Origin: Sistotremastrum niveocremeum HHB9708
Lineage: Eukaryota; Basidiomycota; Agaricomycetes; Sistotremastrales; Sistotremastraceae
Assembly (NCBI GenBank): GCA_001630475.1
Contig: KV419475.1
Coordinates: forward strand, 1 to 46,134
DNA length: 46,134 nt
Direction of reading: 5' to 3'
A program made the position numbers and the translations under genes. The first letter of the stretch is position 1. Each line of letters starts with the position of its first letter. Below are positions 36,847 to 46,134 of this stretch, piece by piece. The notes below the pieces were generated by a model, which was not told the origin of the DNA, did no database searches, and saw only the letters and a program-made list of their open reading frames with translations.

Positions 36847-38320
36847 TTATGGTACAAAGATAGTAGTGGATAGACCAGATTGGGTCGAGTGCGTAGTATC
36901 ATCAACGTACTTCCTACTATTTGATTCTGGTATCAAACCCCATGCTTGAAGAATATCCTGCCGCGGAAGTGTCAAGCTCAAGATCAGTGTTACAGAAAGC
37001 CTGTACTAGTACCTTCTGAGTGGCGAAAACAAGGAAATTCACAAACGGCACTAGATGACTTTGTCACTCGGATCAATCAACAATACATATACTACTTACC
37101 AATAGATACGTATGTCGAGTACGCGTGGGCCATCGCATCCTGCTCTCGACCGGTGAACGCCGCAGTGTAAAGGGTACAGCTACTGCTAGTCAGTTTATTG
37201 GGACAGAGATAAATCTGAAACGTACCCTACAATCTCCAATATGGTGAACGTCAATATGCGAAGAAAAAGCGGGCCGTTGCATGAGGCGTCAAGTCCAATC
37301 TTGTCGGCTGCTTGTCTCCTGCGGTGATAAATCCTGCCAAACAAAACTGTTGGTCTCCATCAGAGGCGCTTCATGTGCCTTGAACGAATCAGAAATATCT
37401 AACTCTGGATTATAAACATTCCAAAAGCTCCAACCATCATTTCGACATAAAGAACCAAGCCTCCGGTACTGTTCAAATGAACATCGCGATGTTCATGATT
37501 CAAATAAGATAGTGCTCACAAGGTTCCATCAAAGTAAGTGCAGAAGAATGATTCGGGATTTCGGAAAAGGTGTTGGGGAGACCGGATCCCATCCTATAGG
37601 CAATGCAACTTGTCTAAGTCGAGAAGGCAATATGATTTAGTTAAGACGCACCATGACAGTGATGAGAAGATAGAGGAGAAATGTCAAGTAAGGAAGGCCG
37701 AGTGCCTAGAAGAGCACAGATGTGTGAGGCAACGAAGTTCATGTGCGTGGTGTTTCGTCTCACATACAATGCAGATCCTTAGCGCTCCATTTTTAGCACG
37801 CTCGCTACCTCTGACTGCACGACGCCAAGACTATGAAACCTTTAGTGATGCTCTACGTTGTTGATGGAAAATCTGAATGACTTCAAACACGAAGGCAAAT
37901 GCGCTGATGATAAACCTGCAAAGTTGTTGCGATCAGAACAGTGTCTGCTGTGATGCTGGAGGTTCATACGCTGAGTCGATTGCACGAACGAGAGCAGCCT
38001 GAGAGAGGCAAGCGACCTGATCAATCGTGTCATTCATATACTGTCCCGTAAAGAGCCTGATGGACGTGTGAGACGTTCTTCACATTCTTCAAGGACCGAA
38101 TCACTTACAAGAGCGAATGGACAGCTGACTCAAGGATGAGAATGATATATAAGTTGTAAAGCACGGGAAGTCGAGGTTCAAGAGATTTGGATATACACGA
38201 CGTGAGGAGCAAAGCAATCAGTCCTGCTTGCCCAGCAAGCATGAATGTGAACCATGTCAATTGCCATGCTTTGGCTCCCGTTCCAAGAGACGTGCTCACA
38301 TCAGCTTGAATCACTGGCAT
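36847..38320 (-). CDS. 7TM (GPCR-like) protein, copy 2 of tandem pair
   Basis: Exons from ATG 38320 join in phase. TM1 is LTWFTFMLAGQAGLIALLLT and TM2 LPVLYNLYIILILESAVHSL. Then come LFTGQYMNDTIDQVACLSQA, TM3 RFIISAFAFVFEV, SWRRAVRGSERAKNGALRIC, TM4 LPYLTFLLYLLITVM, DGIRSPQHLFRNPESFFCTY, and TM5 GGLVLYVEMMVGAFGMFIIQ. A basic loop follows (ILFGRIYHRRRQAADKIGLD), TM6 LFLRILTFTILEIV, CTLYTAAFTGREQDAMAHAY, and TM7 VSIVPFVNFLVFATQ. The tail is RQDILQAWGLIPESN...STQSGLSTTIFVP with stop 36847-36849. It is about 330 residues and reads as a complete gene. It is probably a plasma- or endomembrane 7TM protein of a fungal lineage-specific family. Function is unknown; a receptor role is inference from topology only. 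Confidence 0.7.
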
Positions 38321-38967
38321 GTTAGCGAGGGAGTGGAAGCGAGAGCGAGTCGGTGACCGCTCTCAAACGTGATCGAGAATTCCTCGTCGGACTCTAGTCA
38401 TTTGAGTGCAACAACCAGCGTCAGCGTCAGCCAGATTGACCAGTGTGTAACAAGGGCCAACACTAAACTAACTCGAATTACCGTTCGAGTTGTGCTACTG
38501 CACTGATCACCGTATTGGCAGAGAAATCGTCCAAGCGACAGAGTGCTACATTTCCGAGTCGTGTCCAAATTAAACTGCCGTCAGTAAGGCTGGTCCATGT
38601 AACGAAGGAGGTAGCGAAGTAGCGTTGATCATGGATTCGGACCTAGTCGGCGATTTTCGGCTACCATCTAACAGACTAGTCTTTGAACTGGCGGGAGAAA
38701 CACCGATCATTTGATCCGCTAGAGCATCAGTCACATCAAGTAACTCGACAGTAGGGGTGGTACCGCTTGCAGGGCCCGCGGCTGTGAAGAATTGGGGGGA
38801 TTATCGATTCAATTATTTCTCGTTTCCACTCGCTGATTGGCTTTCCGCAGTCTAGTGTCGAAGTTCGCAACACCTTAGTTCGGCGAACGCCGGGAGTACT
38901 AGTAGCTTTACCTGCCTGGCCCGATCACTCGAGGTTTTCTGATCGTCGAGCAAAGCAAATTCCACAT
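38321..38967. other. Intergenic region between 7TM copies
   Basis: No gene. A stretch near 38672-38715 (CTTTGAACTGGCGGGAG, then CCGATCATTTGATC) resembles one at 36519-36551 upstream of the other copy, so the tandem duplication included promoter sequence. Confidence 0.45.
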
Positions 38968-41421
38968 TTATACATTATGGTTAATAGTTGACTCGGTATC
39001 AAAACATCTAGCTGCGAAGACTGGAGACGAGACATAAGTGGTTTCACCATGTTCAACCGGGTCAGAACTAATGGGAAGTTTACGACCGAACCAGATCGAT
39101 AGTATGTCCTAACATCAATGTTAATTTCTGGGAAGATCTACTGCCGAGGATTTACCTCTTGGGTGGAGAAAACAAGAAAGACAATGAGAGGGACTAAGTT
39201 GAAAATCAGACCGAATCCTTTCGGACGGAGAAAACGGAGTGAAGTACCGGATACCAGATAGAACGAGAAAAGATAGTGTATAGCTGTTTGTATTTTCCCA
39301 TTGAACGAGGTGCTGTGAAGAGAGAGGCTAGGCCACGAGTTAGAGATCAATGGTTGAGAGCAGTGGTTACGTACCCAATGACTTCCATTGTTGTGAAGAA
39401 CGTGATGCGGACGAAGAGCGATCGATTGATTCGAGTCTGTAAACCCAGATTGGGGAGAACCCGCCTCCTCCTCCAGAAAATGGTGCAAAACCAGACTAAT
39501 GAAGTTGTCGTCTGTCTAAATCAAGACGCTAGAATACGAAGAAGTTATCAGTACGTCCAAGTATGGTTCAGTGAAACCTCACAATCGATCGTCTATGTAT
39601 GTGCAAAAGAACGTGTCTCGGTTTCGGAAAATTCTATCGGGGTTTTTCATCCCCAACTAACGGGAACAGGATCTGAGTTAAGAACACTCGGGAATAATTG
39701 GATATGTACCACCATGACCGCAATAAAATAAGCAAATAGATGAACATACGGAACCCCCAAACACTACACTGCCAGAAGTTCCAGTGTTCAAAAAGAATCC
39801 TGGAGCTCCAGGAGAGTTTAAGTATTTGTGCCAGAATTACTGAAAGGTTCCTTTCGTTTTGGTTATTCGAAAAAATGAAAATAAATGTCGGACTTCATTC
39901 GGGCATGGTTCGATTTGGTTTGACGCGTCTCGGCAGTGTCGGCAGCCCCTTCCAACATTGGCGGACATTGGCGGACATTCGGAAACGTTGTTGTCCTTTG
40001 CTCCTTTGTCTTCTCCGTCCATCATCCTCGTCCGTCACTGTGCCCTCAAACCACCTCCCTTTCTCTGCGACCGTCTTCAAGCCAGTTCCAATCTATCATC
40101 CCGCGCTCACAACTAGCTTCCATCTACCGGTGCTCCTCATCGAACCGTTCATCAGCTTTGGTCCAGTAATGGAACAGACGTGGCACCAAGCATGACGTGA
40201 GACGGCAACTCGAAAGAACACTTGTCAATGAGATTCTCAAGATCGCACTTCAACATTCCCTCAAGTTCTTCTCGTAGATCTCATGATTTCTGGCAGCTGG
40301 TTTCAACGTCTCATGTACTACTGGCTCCGACTCTCCGAGGACTGTGTGGCTTTTGTGATCTGACCTCCCATCTCTCTCTCTGTTTGATCTCGGAACGTCA
40401 CATTCTTTCGGTCATTCCTAACCATCCTTTGCTTTGCCTTCGAGGCATCTTGCTCTCCTCTTTCCCTCAATCCCGTTCCTCACAGTGCTGATTTGTTCAG
40501 CAAGCTGGTTCTACAGTACTTCTAATACTGGTAGCAATATGTACAGTACAGTGGCTGTAGAACGAGCAATAGTAATGTTTTTGAACCACCCAAATCTTGC
40601 GCAGAGCAATCCAAATCGGGGAATGGATATAAGAAATTGGGAACGGATCTGGATTATTCGCGGGAAGAGAAACCCAAAATCAACATTCTTAAAATATCCT
40701 TTGATCGAGAATGTTTGAAATAATTCGGTTGGAAGTATTCTTTTTGAATCCTGCCGGAACTCATAAAATATACCTCGCGCGAGGATTCTTTTTTAACACT
40801 GGAACCTCTGCCTGTGTAGAATAGTTACCAGTAATTGTAGAGTGAGTGAGTCGAGGACGTACAATCCAATGCCGTAGACGTGGATTTTTGGGTTGGCTTC
40901 GTCCACGAACGGCACAACGCCAAGACTTGTCAAAATATCAGAACACTGTTCCTTGACGTTCCGAAATAATCGACCTCAAAGACCAAGAAGAACGTAGATA
41001 AAATAAACCTGCTCTTGGTGAGCTCGTGCTTTTAGTATATGAAGGAGGAGAAGTTGACTCACGCGGCGTCGAGCCCGTGCTTGAGAGCGGCCTGAGCTAA
41101 GCAGGTTACCGAATCTATCGCGGGATTCATATATTCTCCCGTGTAGAGTCTGCTTCCCCAAACGGGTATGAATAAAATCAAGAATAATAAGAAAAGGGAT
41201 CCCTCTCACAGGATCAAATAGACGTGCGTATCGAGATACGTGATAAATAGAAGATTATAGAGAACGGGAAGTCGAGGAACTAGAGTGTTGGAGGTAAACA
41301 TCGTGAAGAGCAAGACCATTATCCCAGTTTGGCCAAGAATTATCAAGGTAAACCATGTCAATTGCAAGGCTCTGGGATTCGATCCCAGCTGTAATGGACC
41401 AGTCGTATTCGTGTAGGTCAT
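38968..41421 (-). CDS. 7TM (GPCR-like) protein with a transposon in one intron
   Basis: Same exon plan as the two copies to its left. TM1 is LTWFTLIILGQTGIMVLLFT and TM2 LPVLYNLLFITYLDTHVYL. Then LYTGEYMNPAIDSVTCLAQA with ALKHGLDAA, TM3 RFILSTFFLVFE, SWRCAVRGRSQPKNPRLRHW, TM4 CLGVPYVHLFAYFIAVM, and MKNPDRIFRNRDTFFCTYID. TM7 is FNLVPLIVFLVFSTQ, followed by EDILSIWFGRKLP and a longer tail ending at 38968. The TM5-TM6 exons (39150-39560) were read less completely. The intron 40862-39764 is 1,099 bp instead of about 50 bp because it holds an inverted-repeat element. The start chosen is the ATG at 41421; another in-frame ATG at 41475 exists. It is more diverged than the tandem pair. Confidence 0.65.
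39767..40816. mobile_element. Nonautonomous TIR transposon (1,050 bp) with TA target duplication
   Basis: The ends form an inverted repeat. Including the TA and one flanking base on each side, 39764-39801 pairs with 40782-40819 at 34 of 38 positions; the shared cores are GTTCCAGTGTT and AAAAAGAATCCT. Direct TA dinucleotides lie at 39765-39766 and 40817-40818, so the element itself is 39767-40816. TA duplication and CAC..GTG ends suggest a Tc1/mariner-like element. Inside I find no transposase; a third, inverted relative of the terminal core lies at about 40731-40761, and a GGCGGACATT-type unit repeats at 39955-39980. Removing it leaves a 47-bp intron of normal size. Confidence 0.85.
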
Positions 41422-41475
41422 GACCGCCCGGAGTCGTGAAAAGCTGGCATCAGAGGATCGACCCGAAAACAGCAT

Positions 41476-42120
41476 AGGAGACCTGTTATACTGTTATTGC
41501 GTTGGGAACAGAGAAGCCAAGAGTGAGGCCATAACGGCGATCAGGAGACTCCAGGCTGGTTGATGTGCAGGAGATAATCGAGCAGGGCACAACTTGATGG
41601 CTGTGAGAGTGAACTTGACTCATGTTTCCCGGAAGGGGACCCGAAAAGAATTTGGCGAAGAGACCCGGAATGGTGCATGAGTTCGACAGCCTCGAAGTGC
41701 TTTATATTTGCTACAGTCGCGTCTGCTGTAATGCTATCTTTCCAAGTGAATTAAGACCAGAAAAGACGTGAGCTATTTAATTGGGCCAGGGGGCCAGGGT
41801 ATTAGAGAATAGGTAGAGCGACGCGTTTACGGTGTTGAATTGGACAGGTTCAAGGTTTCGTATCTCCGAGATCACCGATGTACGGTTCCTATATACCAAC
41901 TCTTCTCTCTGTATCGACATCAAATCAAAAATTCTTGATCATTAGCAGAGCCATGGTATGATGTTGCGAGGACGACCGTAAATTTAACGATATTCTGAGC
42001 GGGGATGCGGAGTGATATCCAGGTGGATTTCAGAGACGCGACGGTGAGAACAAGTATGGTACAGTAAGGGAAGGTCGGCGTTATTATACAATTTAATCCG
42101 AGACTGATCTAATGACAATC
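41476..42120. other. Intergenic region between the 7TM gene and the PH-domain gene
   Basis: No open frame with support. It should hold the 5' region of the 7TM gene and the 3' end of the gene stopping at 42121. Confidence 0.4.
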
Positions 42121-44131
42121 TTAAAGCGAACTCTCGGATTCATCAAAGTTGAGCGGAAGTGGCGGCAATTGATATCTCCCAATCAGATCTTGAATGGCGC
42201 ACTGCCATGCTTTCAAAGAAGCCTCGTCATCAAATAACAGCCTGAAAGGCCCCGCACTCGGTGCTTCCGGATGAATACTCAAGCTGAGCTCGTCCGAGGT
42301 CGAAGTATCAGAGACACTCTTGATGTGTCTGATGTAGATTCTGCCTTTGACTTCGAGTGTGCCCTTCCTTCCGCAAGTTCGACAATTTGATCCCGTTGCA
42401 GAAGGACCGGAAGGTTGTGCGCATTCAGTCACGCACAGAATAGCTTCTTGGAAGAGATATACAGAGAATTTCCGGACGACGGGAGGCTGGGAGACGAAAA
42501 GCTTGTCGAATTTGTGAAGGGGGCCAAGTTCTGAGATTGGTTGACCATGACAATCAAGGATGCATTTTGCTAGTTCCTCAGCCTGAGAGACACCCGTTGG
42601 TACAGACTGAAGCACAGAAGTGCTGGTGGTGGATTCAGAGTTCGTCAATTCCTCAAGGGAAGTCGAAAGCGTAGGCGAGGATGACGTGGGAGACTCAGAC
42701 TTCTCCTCACCCGCCTCGGGCTTTTCTTCCACAATGACGACTTCCACCTTCCAAGTCTCCCTGTAATTCCAGACGGTTTTACTCTCCCCTCGTCGCCAAG
42801 ATTGGAGGAAGAACCCAATCAAAATACAAGGGACGGAAGCCAGTGCACCGATTGGTGCAAAATATGCTTCAGACCCTTCTCCGATGAGAAGGGTGATGCC
42901 AATGACGGATAGAGTCTGCGCGAAGAGAGCACAGCTCAAAGCAGTCTTGAAATATGTCTTGGGATAGGCGAAGCCGAGACGTGAGCCGGACGGGACAAGG
43001 ACGCCGCGGTGGATGGCTGGGATGTATCGTCTCTTCGGTACGTTTATGATTTTGAGCTTGGACTGAATGTTGGACTGCTCGAGCTCAGGGTTGTTACTGG
43101 CCCAGATTGTGTAATCGAGGCGAAGGGCCATCGTCACAAGCACGCCCGGCAGGATGGCCCAGATGGCCGGTCTGAACATCTCATTATAGAAGACATCCGC
43201 CGTGCGAGGGATGGGAGCGTCTTCTTTGGGTGATAGAAAGATTAGCTTCATGAGAGGGGAGATCGCAAATGCTCCGATCGTCTGCAGTCGTACAATTAGT
43301 GAGTGCAAACACATCATTAATCCAAAGACTCACAGAAAGAACGACTACCTTAGCAGCAACCCATTTCATAACCATCGACGATCCATAACTAGCCCGGGAT
43401 GCAATATACACCATGCTCACGGAGATCGCGAACTTGAAGACTCCGATGTCATGGTGTGCACCGATGAGCACAGAGACGGCTAGAAGAAGGACAATGAACA
43501 AAGCCCTTTTCTGTTGTTTCGCCAGCCCCCGTCGGATCGCACGTAGTCGGATCGCTATAAATCACAAGTCAGTCATTCTGATGACACCAAAGAACGCATG
43601 ATTCGAAAGTGCACCTCCCGACGGTAGAGCCACAGCGACATATAGGGAAAGTTCATTTTCATATCTGAGCATCTGCATGTCAGGTTTTAGCATCCGTTCA
43701 CCTCGAAATAGTTACAAGAACGCACATAACACAGGCCGAACAACGCCAGCGTGTTGAGCACAGCCATGCTGGCGCATTCGTTCACTCTGTCGCCGACGAC
43801 AGAGATATCGTAGTAATTGGATACGACGCTCCCGAGGAAGAGAAACAAGCAGAAAATGAGCCCAAATCGCTTGAATCTCCTCAAATACTGCTCGAATTTG
43901 GCCTTCTGCGCGGTTGTGAGCGCTTTGATGGGAACCTTCTTCGCCGCAACCCAGAACTAAGAAGACACGGTTAGCATATGTTTAGGTCCACACGTCGTGA
44001 GAGATCGCAAGAGACCAGTCACTCACTTTCAAAGACCCATGGGCGGCCAACAAGTAACCTGCAAAGATAGCTGCTATGTTTGGGCCGTAGTCACCAAAAG
44101 CATGTCCTAATTGTCGGAACATCTCGTCCAT
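42121..44131 (-). CDS. Signal peptide peptidase-like pseudoprotease fused to a Cdc24-like PH domain (591 aa)
   Basis: Exons 44131-44027, 43956-43726, 43672-43615, 43554-43334 and 43281-42121 join in phase to 591 residues. About nine hydrophobic helices occupy residues 15-365. The A22B order is visible. SPLMKLIFLSP matches APIKLVFP, and PGVLVTMALRLD (250-261) matches PGIFIALLLRFD. TYFKTALSCALFAQTLSVIG follows, then YFAPIGALASVPCIL in place of QPALLYLVPACI, and RRGESKTVWNYRE in place of KGEVTEMFSYEE. The aspartate of GLGD is W246 and PAL is API; no YD is seen in the preceding helix. An S/T/E-rich linker (390-440) leads to a PH-like fold at about 457-572: KFDKLFVS, FSVYLFQEAILCVTE, VKGRIYIRHIKSV, FRLLFDDEASLKAWQCAIQD. 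PH domains bind phosphoinositides or proteins on the cytosolic face. I infer a catalytically dead membrane protein. Confidence 0.65.
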
Positions 44132-44971
44132 AGCTGTCAGTGTTGTACTCGCTGTCAATGAGTCGATACTGATGAGTGGCTGCTATCAGTGTTGGCCTGT
44201 TGAGGGCCTGCTGCCGTCGCCGCCAGGGCTTGCGTGGGCAGCCGCTTGATTACGTGATCACGAATATTTGGTTCCGTCACGACAAATTCTGCGAATTCCG
44301 ATTTGATTCCGGATCCGACTATGATCGAGTTGATCGAGCTTTATTCCAATTTGAGTCACTGGGCAAGGCATACTGCATTAAAATCCAGGGCAGGGAATCC
44401 ACGTGGGTTACTATAGAAAGTAATTGTGAGTTGGTCACTAGTACTAGTAGCGAATCTAACGACAGTTGAATCAAGAGTGGAAGTTCTGGTATCATGGAAA
44501 CAAACCCACAGCCAGCGCTGCAACGGAGCCTCGAAAGTCAAACCGAACCATTACAGGTATAGCTGTGTATCATCCTATCTGTGGGAACCCTCGGAGATTT
44601 TTTTTTTACTCCTGATACTAGTGATCTGTCTGACGAGTAAAACCGAGAACAGGATTCAACTGGAACGTTCGAACACTCCGTTACGTACCTTACCATCATG
44701 TCAAGATTTAAACTAGACGCGCTCCGTCGCTCAACTTCTGACAGTCAATGATGGATTGAACTCGCTGACGACGCAGTGAGTGATCATGATGACTGACTCC
44801 GATGCCATGAAACTGATCGATTTCATTTGGCGCTTGTTCCGCATCTAGGGACCCTTCATATCGACCCGACCCCTGAGTCACACGGCCCAGTAAATCCTTT
44901 AAAATGCCTGAGCCATGGAACGACAACGGGCCGTTCGTCCATCTTACTAGCTTGTCCGACGCGCTGGCCGT
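44132..44971. other. Divergent promoter region
   Basis: 840 bp between the starts of the PH-domain gene (minus) and the last 7TM gene (plus). Open frames such as 44176-44469 have no domain. A poly-T tract lies at 44599-44608. The two genes could share regulation from here. Confidence 0.4.
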
Positions 44972-46134
44972 ATGTTTACTACTAATCCTCTGACGACTGA
45001 GCTTGTTTCTGGAATCCTTCGCACCAGAGATGAATCAAACACTGTCTTGACAGTATGCTTGATTATGCTATTATTCGCGCAAATAGGTCTTGCCTTTCTT
45101 CTTTTGACTATGGTCGTCGCCAAAGTTCGCCGTGTTCCGGCTTTTTATAACTTTATCTTCATCGTTTGGGTCGGAACTCTCGTAAACCTGTTACTGTAAG
45201 CTGATTTCTTCCATCACTTATTTGTTACCTTTTTTTAATTCCACTTGTCCAGCTTCTACACTGGTCAGTATCGTGCAGACGATGTCCGACTAGGAGTTTG
45301 TGCCGCTCAAGCGGTATTGAAGCACGGCGTAGACCCCGCGTATAGATGAAGCCACTATTTCTCAGCGATACGTGACGTTCAAACTTGATCTAGAGCTGTG
45401 TCTGCGCTTTCCCTTCTCGCTTTAGAGGTGTGTCTCAAGGCTAGAGTGTTTTTGGCACCGTCTTATATTAATCTCAGTCCTGGAGACTCGCCAGTCGTGG
45501 AACCGTTGACTCGAGACCCTCCAGGGCTTGGATAATTCTGGTAAGACCCTCCGTATCTCGGTTGAGCTTTCCACAACTTGACCCACTACAGACAATTGCG
45601 ATCCCTTATATACTCTTCGTCGTCTACGCAACAATAGCTATTATCGTCGGTTCCAGCAATCCTTTATCCAGGTACAATAACACCTGACATTCCATTGGCA
45701 TAGCTTATCAACGGCGACCCACAAAACGTATATCGCGTTCCCAACTCGTTCTACTGCACTTTCCGCAACCCCATGTTGTAGGTTGCCAGGGGTTCACGCT
45801 GCTTCCGCACTCACACTCAGGCTAAGCGGTCTCATTCAAGCTGCGGAATTAGATGGCCTGGTGCTTCTCTCGTTATTTTTTGAAGGTCACTCTTCTTCTT
45901 TGGGAATAACATTTCTTAACCCATTCACAGTCAAAACTGGCCTTCTCTATCGGAAAATGAGCAAGGCCGTAGAAAGATTCAAACTGAACGCTGACAACAG
46001 CCTCAATTTCTCTATTTACATTCGCCTGGCAGTCTTTACTACGGAAACATATAGCGTTCATGTTCGGAAACTCGGATGCCTTGAAACCCCGACTGTTCGG
46101 CAGCTCCGGCAGCCACAACGGCATCAACGGCACC
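44972..46134 (+). CDS. Divergent 7TM (GPCR-like) protein, 3' end outside window
   Basis: Exons beginning 44972-45195 and 45253 onward keep the plan of the other three 7TM genes on the opposite strand. TM1 is LIMLLFAQIGLAFLLLTMVV and TM2 VPAFYNFIFIVWVGTLVNLL. Then LFYTGQYRADDVRLGVCAAQ with AVLKHGVDP, TM3 AVSALSLLALE, SWRLASRGTVDSRPSRAWII, TM4 IPYILFVVYATIAIIVGSSN, and GDPQNVYRVPNSFYCTFRNP. A TM5 exon is near 45790-45883 (LDGLVLLSLFFE). The basic loop is LLYRKMSKAVERFKLNADN and TM6 NFSIYIRLAVFTTETY. Shared landmarks with the others are YTGQY/YTGEY, CxxQAxLxxGxD, SWR...RG and FxCT. It is the most diverged copy. The 32-bp intron around 45674-45705 is unusually short and may be mis-modelled. The gene continues past 46134. 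Confidence 0.6.

Noticed and set aside
41366-41395. GATTCGATCCC-like tRNA B-box
   Set aside because: It is a short palindrome inside the first exon of a 7TM gene; no A-box or cloverleaf could be formed around it.
1-46134. CRISPR arrays, operons, Shine-Dalgarno sites
   Set aside because: Not expected in a fungal nuclear genome; no regularly spaced repeats of that kind are present.

Overview
The window looks like nuclear DNA from a mushroom-forming basidiomycete (Agaricomycetes). Almost every gene I could rebuild is cut by many spliceosomal introns of about 45-70 bp with GT..AG ends. Several families are typical of that group: a DUF6534 membrane protein, an F-box protein with a WD-like body, a Tnp2/Plavaka-type transposase and a family of 7TM proteins. 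Gene models were made by hand: I required open frames, GT..AG borders, matching phases and continuity of recognisable domains. Exact starts and a few junctions are therefore provisional.

Layout. 1-4.9 kb: a large multi-exon gene of unknown function, cut by the window start, convergent with a small Zn2Cys6 factor whose zinc cluster lies at its C-terminus. 6.9-9.6 kb: an unrecognised four-exon gene and a coiled-coil protein with a C-terminal membrane anchor. 9.9-13.7 kb: a nearly complete Tnp2/CACTA-like transposase. 14.0-18.3 kb: a WD40 protein with a C-terminal membrane anchor and an F-box protein, both on the minus strand. 18.3-25.7 kb: a gene-poor stretch with decayed fragments and a 45-bp tandem repeat. 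25.7-28.9 kb: a full DNA polymerase lambda-type gene (BRCT, lyase domain and polymerase domain, 17 exons).

29.0-46.1 kb is the most interesting part. It is a cluster of multi-spanning membrane protein genes: a DUF6534 protein, three related 7TM genes on the minus strand (two of them a recent tandem duplicate) and a divergent fourth 7TM gene on the plus strand that runs off the end. Two paralogous proteins lie on either side of most of this array. Both look like catalytically dead signal peptide peptidases: the expected second catalytic aspartate is tryptophan in both. One of them also carries a C-terminal PH domain resembling that of Cdc24. By analogy with iRhoms, these could be non-proteolytic handlers of membrane proteins such as the neighbouring 7TM genes; that is inference only.

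Two intron stories also stand out. One 7TM gene has a 1,050-bp terminal-inverted-repeat element inserted at the TA of an intron's TAG acceptor, so the TA duplication rebuilds the splice site. The polymerase gene has a 12-nt microexon followed by an intron flanked by a 12-bp direct repeat.
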